Notes under the pieces: model-generated | What the model saw: only the letters and a program-made list of their open reading frames with translations | Databases searched by the model: none | What the model was told of the DNA's origin: nothing | Made by a program: the position numbers and the translations under genes | Origin: Nocardioidaceae bacterium | Lineage (GTDB): Bacteria > Actinomycetota > Actinomycetes > Propionibacteriales > Nocardioidaceae | NCBI GenBank assembly: GCA_013696015.1 | Contig: JACCZI010000143.1 | Span: 1 to 6,723, forward strand | DNA: 6,723 bases | Direction of reading: 5' to 3' | In this document: positions 1 through 5,372 of the stretch, one piece after another | Layout: each line of letters opens with the position of its first letter | Position numbering within the stretch: position 1 is the stretch's first letter

Positions 1-4
1 CGGA

Positions 5-1117
5 TCATGGCAGAGTCTGGACTTCCACCGAGAGCACCGGCGGCAGGTCGCGTGCGATCGACACCCACCCGTCGCCAGCATCGGCCGAGGCGTAGACCTG
101 TCCGCCAGTCGTGCCGAAGTAGACCCCGCATGGGTCAAGCCAATCGACGGCCATCGCGTCGCGCAGCACGTTGACGTAGCAGTGGCTTTGGGGCAGCCCG
201 CTGGTGAGCGGCTCCCATTCGTTGCCGCCGGTCCGGCTGCGGTAGACCCGCAGCTTGCCGTCAGGCGGGAAGTGCTCCGAGTCACTCGTGATGGGTACCA
301 CGTAGACGGTGTCTGGCTCGTGTGCATGCACGTCGATCGGGAACCCGAAGTCCGTCGGCAGGTCACCGCTGACCTCGTGCCAAGAGTCTCCCGCGTCGTC
401 GCTGCGCATGACGTCCCAGTGCTTCTGCATGAACAACACATCAGGACGCGAGGGGTGCATCGCGATCCGGTGAACACAGTGGCCAACCTCGGCCTCGGAG
501 TCGGGGATGCCCTCTGACTGCAGGCCGCGGTTCACCGGCGCCCACGTCGTTCCGGCGTCGTCGCTGCGGAATGCGCCGGCCGCCGAGATGGCGACGAACA
601 TTCGGCCGTTGTTGCGCGGGTCCTGGAGGATCGTGTGCAAACACATCCCACCAGCACCCGGCTGCCAGGAGGACCCGGTGTCGTGGCCCCGCAAGCCGGA
701 CAGCTCCTGCCACTCCTGCCCACCGTCCGTGGAGCGAAACAGGGCTGCGTCCTCGACGCCGGCGTAGACGGTGTCTGGGTCGGTCAACGACGGCTCGAGG
801 TGCCACACCCGGGCGAACTCCCACGGGTGCGGCGTGCCGTCGTACCACTGGTGCGTACCCGGGACTCCGTCGTATTCGAACCTGTTGCCCATCGGTTCCC
901 ACGTCTTGCCGCCATCATCGGAGCGCTGAATGAGCTGCCCGAACCAGCCGCTGGACTGCGAGGCATACACCCGGTCCTGAGCGGCGGCCCCCTTGACGTG
1001 GTAGATCTCCCACCCGGCGAAATGTGGGCCCTCGATGTCCCAACGATCCCGGGTGCCGTCCGCAGTCATCACAAATGCGCCCTTCCGGGTCCCGACCAAA
1101 ACTCGCACTCCGCTCAT
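5..1117 (-). CDS. BNR/Asp-box repeat beta-propeller protein (sialidase-fold, function unknown)
   Basis: The 370-residue product carries six Asp-box motifs (S-x-D-x-G-x-x-W type) at about residues 66-73, 129-136, 185-192, 239-246, 294-301 (degenerate, R-T-G-G) and 344-351. Each follows a strand ending in VYA, LF or similar, as in the blades of a sialidase/VPS10-like beta-propeller. There is no signal peptide or membrane segment, so it is probably cytoplasmic. Asp boxes are structural and do not prove sialidase activity. I see no FRIP-type catalytic arginine motif, so an enzymatic name would be unsafe. I chose the ATG at 1117 because a strong GGAGAGGAG Shine-Dalgarno lies 6 nt upstream. An in-frame GTG at 1162 would add 15 residues without a comparable site. 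The gene is 184 bp downstream of the HNH gene on the same strand, probably with its own promoter. The fold is confident; the function is unknown. Confidence 0.85.
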   Translation of the reverse strand: MSGVRVLVGTRKGAFVMTADGTRDRWDIEGPHFAGWEIYHVKGAAAQDRVYASQSSGWFGQLIQRSDDGGKTWEPMGNRFEYDGVPGTHQWYDGTPHPWEFARVWHLEPSLTDPDTVYAGVEDAALFRSTDGGQEWQELSGLRGHDTGSSWQPGAGGMCLHTILQDPRNNGRMFVAISAAGAFRSDDAGTTWAPVNRGLQSEGIPDSEAEVGHCVHRIAMHPSRPDVLFMQKHWDVMRSDDAGDSWHEVSGDLPTDFGFPIDVHAHEPDTVYVVPITSDSEHFPPDGKLRVYRSRTGGNEWEPLTSGLPQSHCYVNVLRDAMAVDWLDPCGVYFGTTGGQVYASADAGDGWVSIARDLPPVLSVEVQTLP

Positions 1118-1161
1118 CGCGCACTCCTCTCCGAGCCACAGGCCAATCGCCGCGCTCACCA

Positions 1162-1196
1162 CCTATAGACCGACCGCGAGCCGGAAAGTAAGCGCC
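1162..1196 (-). promoter_or_regulatory. Possible promoter for the Asp-box protein gene
   Basis: Read on the minus strand, a TATAGG hexamer (1162-1167) could act as a -10, with a poor TTACTT (1191-1196 region) as a -35. It would give a leader of roughly 38 nt before the ATG at 1117. The matches are weak, and the element is listed only because the gene needs a start signal in this gap. Confidence 0.2.
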
Positions 1197-1249
1197 AGCT
1201 CTGGACAATTTAGCGACCTCGGGTGGTTGGGTCAGCGCCGCCCGTGTTG

Positions 1250-1274
1250 GTTCGTCCTGCTCCAGAGGATGAAC
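1250..1274. other. 9-bp stem-loop between the HNH gene and the Asp-box gene
   Basis: GTTCGTCCT (1250-1258) and AGGATGAAC (1266-1274) form a 9-bp inverted repeat with one non-Watson-Crick position around a 7-nt loop. It lies 27 bp past the stop codon of the minus-strand HNH gene, where a transcript end would be expected. No T-run follows, and the odd position is an A-C mismatch in the minus-strand RNA. It may be a weak terminator or RNA 3' end, but it is not a canonical intrinsic terminator. Confidence 0.3.
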
Positions 1275-1301
1275 ACCCGTCCCGCCACCCGCAAGCACCC
1301 A

Positions 1302-3062
1302 TTAGACGGGTTGCCGTTGGCGCCGCTGGTTGCGGCGGTCGCGGGCTTGTCGTGCTTGGCGGCGGTGGGTGTCGTCGGCGTCGCGGCGGAAGGTCCGGTC
1401 TTCGCGGTTGTATGACCGGTCGACTCGCCTCTGGCGGCGTCGGCGTCGGCGTTGTTCTTGGCGGACGACGAAGGGGAGGCGGCGTTTCCGCGTGCGAGGA
1501 GGCGGTTGCTGATCGACCCGTTGGATCAGTGTCCGGACCAAGTCAGCCACCGACTCGGGTTCTTCACGCGGCGGCGGGGGTGTCGGGATCGATGTGGGTC
1601 GGCTGCCTTCACCTAATGCCGGCGGCGGTGCCAGCGGGTAGCTGTGCCCGGTCGGCATGGTCCAAACCACGCTCGGTGCGTTGACCCGTAGACCGTCGAC
1701 GCCGTCGCCGACCGGCTCCGAGGAGTCTACGGCGACGTGGATGTCGGCGTGGTCTTTGATGATGTGTGGGTTCTTCGCCAGTCCTTGCCCGTTGCCCGCG
1801 GTGGTGGGGCCACCGTTGACGGCTTCGTCGACGTGGTCGATGTCGCGGATTCGGCCACCGGTGAGCCGGCAGTGCTGGTCACGGTAGAGCTCGAACTGGC
1901 GTAACCCGCCGGTGAAGCACCGGGCCGTGGAGTCCATGGCCAGCAACCGGCCGTCGACCGGGTCGGCGAACAACCCGCGCAGGGTGGTGTTCGAAGCGTT
2001 GTCGACGATCTCTCTAGCGACGCCGACCGGGATCGCCCCGTACCCGCGCAACAGGCACGGCGCGTCGTCCAACCCGAGCAGGGTGGCAGCCGAGATCACC
2101 ACCTGGACTTCGGCCTTCATGGCTAGCCGCCACGAGGTCGGCGGTGAGCCGAGCACGGCTATGTCCGGGGGTGCCCAGGAGTCGGGGTACGGGTCCGGGA
2201 TCCCCGGCTCCCAGGGGTCCGGGTCCGGCCGATCGCCACCCGGCTCGGCTGCGCCGATGGTCATGGTGCCAGCTGGGGTCCCGTCGGTGGGTGTCATGGG
2301 TAGTCCGGTGACGGATTCGATGAGCAGGTCGCACATCAGGTCAGACAGGGACCGTTCGTCACCCTCAGCGCGCAGACATCGGGCCCGGGTGTCCAAGGTT
2401 TGGTAGACGAGAATGAGTTCTTCGGCACGCAACTTGGCCCAGAACACCCCGGTCCCATCGACTTGGTTGACCGCCGAGATCCGCCGGTCGTTCCGCGAGG
2501 CTGTGGCCCGTTTCTCGGTCGCGTCCGGATCAACGTCGAGGACGCGGCGGGTCGCCGCCCGTTGCAGCATTCCCGGGGTCAACCGGTCCGCCACCGCGTC
2601 CTCGGCCAGCTGGGCAGCCACGGTCCGGCGCTGCTCTGGGTGGAGGACGTCGGTGGCCTTCAGCACCAACCGCAACCCACCCATGCTGACCCGACCCGTG
2701 CCGAGCAGATCCACCAGGCCCGGGTGGTCTGTGACCGCGCAGTGCGCGAAGGCGATCCGGCAGGCAGCGGTCATCGGGGCAATCCCGAGCGCCAACCCGA
2801 CCTCGGTTGCGGCGGTCCGGCCCCGGAGCCGCCCACTGACCCCGTCCTCGCGATCCGTGGCGTCCCGGGCGTCAGCGAACGCAACCAGATCCCGGGCCTG
2901 TTCGGACTGGAGGTCGTTGATCAGCCTCTCGTTAGCTGCGATGCGGTCAATCAACTGGGTCGGGGTCAACGAAGCCGACGGCAACGCACCCGAAGCCGGG
3001 ACGACGCGCCCGCCGTCGCAGGCAAACACCTCATCCAACAGGTCTACCGCTCGCTCGAACAT
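1302..3062 (-). CDS. DUF222 / 13E12 repeat family protein with HNH-nuclease-like domain and Arg-rich tail
   Basis: The 586-residue product opens with a long helical DUF222 region (about residues 30-330), including the family's R-A-E-E-L stretch and a proline/aspartate-rich linker. An HNH-type segment follows at about 390-445: C398, D409-H410, GGPT 417-420, N424 and H433. The family's W-T-x-P-T-G-H element comes next. These abundant actinobacterial proteins are usually annotated as HNH endonucleases of unproven function. Several mycobacterial 13E12 genes are DNA-damage induced. Here H410, N424 and H433 survive, but three expected zinc cysteines are replaced (G403, A429, P432), so metal binding and activity are uncertain. 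The last 63 residues are extremely basic, with about 26 arginines. The ATG at 3062 has no Shine-Dalgarno. It coincides with the predicted transcription start, suggesting a leaderless mRNA, and it lies inside a LexA box. The gene could be a DNA-repair or mobile-element accessory factor. Family assignment is firm; function is not. Confidence 0.9.
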   Translation of the reverse strand: MFERAVDLLDEVFACDGGRVVPASGALPSASLTPTQLIDRIAANERLINDLQSEQARDLVAFADARDATDREDGVSGRLRGRTAATEVGLALGIAPMTAACRIAFAHCAVTDHPGLVDLLGTGRVSMGGLRLVLKATDVLHPEQRRTVAAQLAEDAVADRLTPGMLQRAATRRVLDVDPDATEKRATASRNDRRISAVNQVDGTGVFWAKLRAEELILVYQTLDTRARCLRAEGDERSLSDLMCDLLIESVTGLPMTPTDGTPAGTMTIGAAEPGGDRPDPDPWEPGIPDPYPDSWAPPDIAVLGSPPTSWRLAMKAEVQVVISAATLLGLDDAPCLLRGYGAIPVGVAREIVDNASNTTLRGLFADPVDGRLLAMDSTARCFTGGLRQFELYRDQHCRLTGGRIRDIDHVDEAVNGGPTTAGNGQGLAKNPHIIKDHADIHVAVDSSEPVGDGVDGLRVNAPSVVWTMPTGHSYPLAPPPALGEGSRPTSIPTPPPPREEPESVADLVRTLIQRVDQQPPPRTRKRRLPFVVRQEQRRRRRRQRRVDRSYNREDRTFRRDADDTHRRQARQARDRRNQRRQRQPV

Positions 3063-3070
3063 GTGTTCAA
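3055..3070 (-). promoter_or_regulatory. LexA-binding SOS box overlapping the HNH gene start codon
   Basis: The plus strand reads TCGAAC-ATGT-GTTCAA. The mycobacterial SOS box consensus is TCGAAC-N4-GTTCGA, so this differs at a single position. The box covers the ATG at 3062 and the predicted transcription start, where a bound LexA dimer would block RNA polymerase. SOS boxes are known upstream of several 13E12-family genes in Mycobacterium tuberculosis, which supports function. Confidence 0.8.
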
Positions 3071-3091
3071 TAAACCATCAGCCACTGACAC
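3069..3091 (-). promoter_or_regulatory. RecA-NDp (PafBC-type) DNA-damage promoter of the HNH gene
   Basis: On the minus strand the sequence is gTGTCAGTG, then exactly eight bases, then TTTATT. The published RecA/LexA-independent damage-promoter consensus is tTGTCRgtg-N8-TAnnnT. The first block matches 8 of 9, the spacing matches, and the -10 has T in place of the consensus A. Initiation 6-7 nt past the -10 falls at about 3062-3063, at the ATG, so the transcript should be leaderless. Confidence 0.7.
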
Positions 3092-3212
3092 TCACCCGGC
3101 GATTTCGTCCTTGTACCCGAAGAAAATCGAGAACAATTCCGTTCCCCTGAAACGTCCCGGTGTGTCAGCCTTCCCGCGCTCGCTTGGTGGGCTTGACCGC
3201 CAACTGGCCGTC

Positions 3213-4406
3213 TCAGTGCACCGAGGGAGGCAGGGTTGTGCCAGTCGACTCCCTGCCGGTGCGCCGGTCGAGGGCGAGCGCCACCCCGGGGAAGATCATC
3301 ACGGAGAGCACGCCGGCGCCGACGAGTGCGGCTGCGTTCTCCGGCAGCAACTGGCCCGTCGTGAGACCGATCTGGCTCAGGGCTACCAGCAGAGGGAGCG
3401 CCGTGGCGGTGAGCAGCGTCATCTGGATCCGCTGGGTGGTGGCCAGGTCGTGCCGGTAGATGATCAGGGCTGGCAGTCCGCGCACGGCGACCAGGAGCAG
3501 GAGGAAGACCAGCAGCCGCGCGGGTGCCTCGACGATGGAGTCGACGTCGAGGCCCATGCCCGACGACACGAAGAAGATGGGGATGAAGAAGCCGTAACCG
3601 ATCGCGTCGAGTTTGCTCTCCAGTAGGTGAACCTCGCCGGGCGCCCAACGCCGCAGCACGACACCGGCGAGGAACGCACCCAGCACGACGTCGAGGCCGA
3701 AGTCGCTCGCGATGGCGAGGAGGATGAGCAGCAGCAGAATGGTGCAGCGCAGCGTCGTCTGTGAGGTCGCGTGCTCGCGCTCCCAGAAGACACGACGGAT
3801 GCGCTCCCCTCGGACAAGCCGTGGTGCGACCGTGAGGAGCGCGGCGACGGCACCGACGCAGAGCAGCGACAGCAGGCCGAGCAGCCGACCGTTGGCGCTC
3901 AGGAGAACCGCGATCCCCAGGACCGGGAGGAACTCTCCGACGGCGCCTGCCGACAGGATGTACGGAGCCAGCCTGCCGGTCAGCATCCCGCCGTCCCGCA
4001 GGATGGGAAGGAGAGTTCCGAGCGCCGTGGTAGTCAAGCCGAGCGCGATCGGGACGAAGGTACGGACAAAGCCCACGGCCTCGAGCACTCCGGTGACCAA
4101 GACCGCAACCGCCACAGTCACCAACCACGCGACAAGAGCGAGCCTGCCCGGCCGCTCTCGGAAGAGGTGCAGCTCGAGCTCATAACCGGCGAGAAGGAAC
4201 AGGAAACCCAGACCCAAGTTCGACAGCAGCTCGAGGCTGGCGGGCTCCGTCCAGCCGAGGATCTGCGGGCCGACGAGGATCCCGCCCACGATGAGGACGA
4301 CCACCTGAGGAACACGTCCTTGGGGAATCAGGCCGGAGAGCAACGGCGCCGCGGCCGCGACGATGGCCACCACGAGCAGAGTGTCGAGACCCTGTTGCAG
4401 GTTCAC
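3213..4406 (-). CDS. CPA2-family cation:proton antiporter (KefB/NapA-like membrane domain)
   Basis: The 397-residue product is almost entirely hydrophobic, with about 12 membrane segments and no C-terminal TrkA-N/RCK domain. Family signposts are the early GGILVGP (41-47), the FLFLLAGYELE segment (68-78), GAFLAG (243-248) and the FF-x-P-x-FF-x-x-x-G segment (272-283). At the usual ion-binding position (about 154-159) it has G-A-V-G-E-F with E158, rather than the D-D of electrogenic exchangers. The likely role is exchange of K+ or Na+ for protons at the plasma membrane; the ion cannot be read from sequence. I chose the GTG at 4406, just before the first membrane helix and about 10 nt after GGAAG. 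A GTG at 4475 would add 23 non-hydrophobic residues with no ribosome site. It lies 90 bp downstream of arsI on the same strand and may be co-transcribed, suggesting an accessory role in metal or acid stress. Confidence 0.88.
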   Translation of the reverse strand: MNLQQGLDTLLVVAIVAAAAPLLSGLIPQGRVPQVVVLIVGGILVGPQILGWTEPASLELLSNLGLGFLFLLAGYELELHLFRERPGRLALVAWLVTVAVAVLVTGVLEAVGFVRTFVPIALGLTTTALGTLLPILRDGGMLTGRLAPYILSAGAVGEFLPVLGIAVLLSANGRLLGLLSLLCVGAVAALLTVAPRLVRGERIRRVFWEREHATSQTTLRCTILLLLILLAIASDFGLDVVLGAFLAGVVLRRWAPGEVHLLESKLDAIGYGFFIPIFFVSSGMGLDVDSIVEAPARLLVFLLLLVAVRGLPALIIYRHDLATTQRIQMTLLTATALPLLVALSQIGLTTGQLLPENAAALVGAGVLSVMIFPGVALALDRRTGRESTGTTLPPSVH

Positions 4407-4496
4407 GGGGCGGACACTTCCATGCGCCGGCGCATTCAGCCAGGAAGCCTCGGCAGAGGATGGCCACCGGCTCACCGATCGGCTGGCCGCCCAGGC

Positions 4497-4925
4497 TCAA
4501 GCGCAGGCGCAGCCGGCCACGTCAACCCCGCCAACCGTCTTTCCCTCCAGGTCCTCGCGGACATCGGCCAAGACGGTATAGACCTCCCATGGCTCCTCGC
4601 CCGGGCCGCGCACCCACACCTTGTCCTGGACGGCGTAGCAGCAGGTCGATTGCTCCTCCACGGACGTTGCCAAGCCGTGATCGCTGAGTCGCAGCGTTGC
4701 GGCAGACACCTCCGCAGCAGACCCGACCTCGACGCCGAGGTGGTCCATCCGAGTGGGCTCCCCAGCTGCCCCCTCCAGCAACACCAGCTTCAATGGCGGT
4801 TCGGTTATCGCGAAGTTTGCATATCCCGGCCGACGCTTCGCGGGGGCGGCGTCGAACAGCCGAGAGTAGAAATCGATCGCCGCGTCGAGGTCGGCGACTC
4901 GCAGAGCCAGCTGGACACGAGACAT
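4497..4925 (-). CDS. arsI: ArsI/CadI family metalloenzyme (VOC-fold C-As lyase)
   Basis: The 142-residue product matches the ArsI/CadI family from its start (SRVQLAL, then RLFDA, PAKRRPGYANF and PPLKLVLLE). ArsI is a non-haem Fe(II) dioxygenase of the vicinal-oxygen-chelate fold that splits the carbon-arsenic bond of trivalent organoarsenicals such as methylarsenite. Mycobacterial CadI is its cadmium-induced relative. Visible key residues are Q5, H62 and E114, corresponding to the Gln/His-His-Glu iron triad, and the vicinal pair C95-C96 that binds As(III). The protein ends C-A-C-A, a short remnant of the cysteine-bearing tail of relatives. The ATG at 4925 is preceded by GAGAGGA about 9 nt upstream. 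An ATG at 4943 would add six residues and lacks this spacing. It is divergent from arsR and shares its control region, which favours arsenic over cadmium as inducer. A CadI-like role remains possible. Confidence 0.9.
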   Translation of the reverse strand: MSRVQLALRVADLDAAIDFYSRLFDAAPAKRRPGYANFAITEPPLKLVLLEGAAGEPTRMDHLGVEVGSAAEVSAATLRLSDHGLATSVEEQSTCCYAVQDKVWVRGPGEEPWEVYTVLADVREDLEGKTVGGVDVAGCACA

Positions 4926-4938
4926 AGGAACGTTTCCT
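4926..4938 (-). promoter_or_regulatory. Small hairpin covering the arsI ribosome-binding site
   Basis: Immediately before the arsI ATG, the minus strand reads AGGAA-ACG-TTCCT, a perfect 5-bp stem with a 3-nt loop. One arm is part of the Shine-Dalgarno. If it forms in the mRNA it would partly hide the ribosome site. The stem is short and may be fortuitous. Confidence 0.35.
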
Positions 4939-4943
4939 CTCAT

Positions 4944-4959
4944 ATCGACAAGCATCAAT
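4944..4959. promoter_or_regulatory. Putative ArsR operator O1 (arsI leader side)
   Basis: ATCGA-N6-TCAAT is an imperfect dyad of the ArsR/SmtB operator type, located just downstream of the predicted arsI transcription start (about 4961). Its core GACAAGCATCAAT (4947-4959) matches a second site on the opposite strand (GACAGGCATCTAT) at 11 of 13 bases, which suggests that the same regulator binds both. Confidence 0.5.
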
Positions 4960-4967
4960 GTGACGAT

Positions 4968-4997
4968 ATGTTGCGATGAAAGATAGATGCCTGTCAA
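4968..4997 (-). promoter_or_regulatory. arsI promoter
   Basis: On the minus strand a perfect TTGACA -35 (4992-4997) is followed after 18 nt by CAACAT (4968-4973), a partial -10. Initiation near 4961 would give a leader of about 36 nt containing operator O1 and the ribosome site. The -35 lies inside operator O2. The -10 is a weak match. Confidence 0.5.
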
Positions 4998-5000
4998 CAT
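4971..5000 (+). promoter_or_regulatory. arsR-aqp-arsC operon promoter (leaderless)
   Basis: TTGCGA (4971-4976), 18 nt, then CAACAT (4995-5000) mirrors the arsI promoter on the other strand. Initiation 7 nt past the -10 lands on the A of the arsR ATG (5007). This agrees with the absence of any Shine-Dalgarno before arsR and predicts a leaderless transcript. The -10 overlaps operator O2. Confidence 0.45.
4983..4998. promoter_or_regulatory. Putative ArsR operator O2 (arsR promoter side)
   Basis: ATAGA-N6-TCAAC has the same layout as O1 (ATCGA-N6-TCAAT) and lies 39 bp from it, centre to centre. It overlaps the predicted -10 of arsR and the -35 of arsI, so a regulator bound here would silence both directions. 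Confidence 0.5.
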
Positions 5001-5006
5001 AGACAC

Positions 5007-5372
5007 ATGTCGAAGTCTGACGGGTTGCCGATCCTCCATGAGTCGTACGCCTGCTGCACTCCGCTCGCCCGGGAACCGATGGACGCCCGCCAGGCGGCGA
5101 CAGTCACCGGGCTCCTCAAAGCGTTGGCCGAACCGGTCCGGCTGCGCCTCATGTCGATCGTGCTCTCGCACGAGGGAGGCGAGGCCTGCGTCTGTGACCT
5201 CACCGACGCCTTCGACCTGTCACAGCCGACGATCAGCCACCACCTCAAGGTGCTACACGAGGCTGGACTGCTCGATCGCGACAAGCGCGGCGTCTGGGTC
5301 TACTACCGCGCCCGCCCGGACGCCATCAGTGCGCTCGGCGCTCTGTTCTCGCTGCCGGCGCCACGAGTATGA
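5007..5372 (+). CDS. arsR: ArsR/SmtB family arsenic-responsive repressor
   Basis: The 121-residue product is a winged-helix repressor. It has helix KALAEPVRLRLMSIV (38-52), recognition helix LSQPTISHHLKVL (71-83), and a wing around RDKRGVWVYYRA (91-102). Cysteines lie at C16-C17 in the N-terminal arm and at C61 and C63 (ACVCDL). This combination of N-terminal vicinal Cys and a Cys in helix alpha-3 matches the As(III) site described for Corynebacterium glutamicum ArsR, distinct from the R773-type CxC-x2-C site alone. Metal binding should release it from the operators upstream. The ATG at 5007 keeps the C16-C17 arm; no ribosome site precedes it, fitting a leaderless message. The gene starts the plus-strand operon and its TGA overlaps the next ATG by ATGA. 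Autoregulation and control of the divergent arsI are inferred from the shared 81-bp region. Confidence 0.93.
   Translation: MSKSDGLPILHESYACCTPLAREPMDARQAATVTGLLKALAEPVRLRLMSIVLSHEGGEACVCDLTDAFDLSQPTISHHLKVLHEAGLLDRDKRGVWVYYRARPDAISALGALFSLPAPRV

Noticed and set aside
1310..1500. Repetitive GGC/GTC-rich stretch resembling a tandem repeat
   Set aside because: It is the codon-level image of the Arg-rich protein tail. No regular unit length is present.
2160..2235. GGGTCCGGG-type near-repeats
   Set aside because: They encode the Pro/Asp/Trp-rich linker of the HNH protein and do not form an ordered DNA repeat.
3184..3203. TTGGTGG-N6-CCGCCAA stem-loop after the antiporter stop
   Set aside because: In the minus-strand transcript the stem carries an A-C mismatch and no T-run follows, so it is not convincing as a terminator.
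2400..3626. Long plus-strand open frame across the HNH gene and the end of the antiporter gene
   Set aside because: High-GC shadow frame antisense to two well-supported genes. It has no recognisable domain and biased, low-information composition.
4407..4475. Longer antiporter start (GTG at 4475)
   Set aside because: It has no Shine-Dalgarno, and the added 23 residues are not hydrophobic and precede a normal CPA2 beginning.
3771..4979. Long plus-strand open frame antisense to the antiporter and arsI
   Set aside because: The product is a Gln/Asp/Arg-rich sequence typical of an antisense frame of a membrane protein gene. The opposite-strand proteins match known families.
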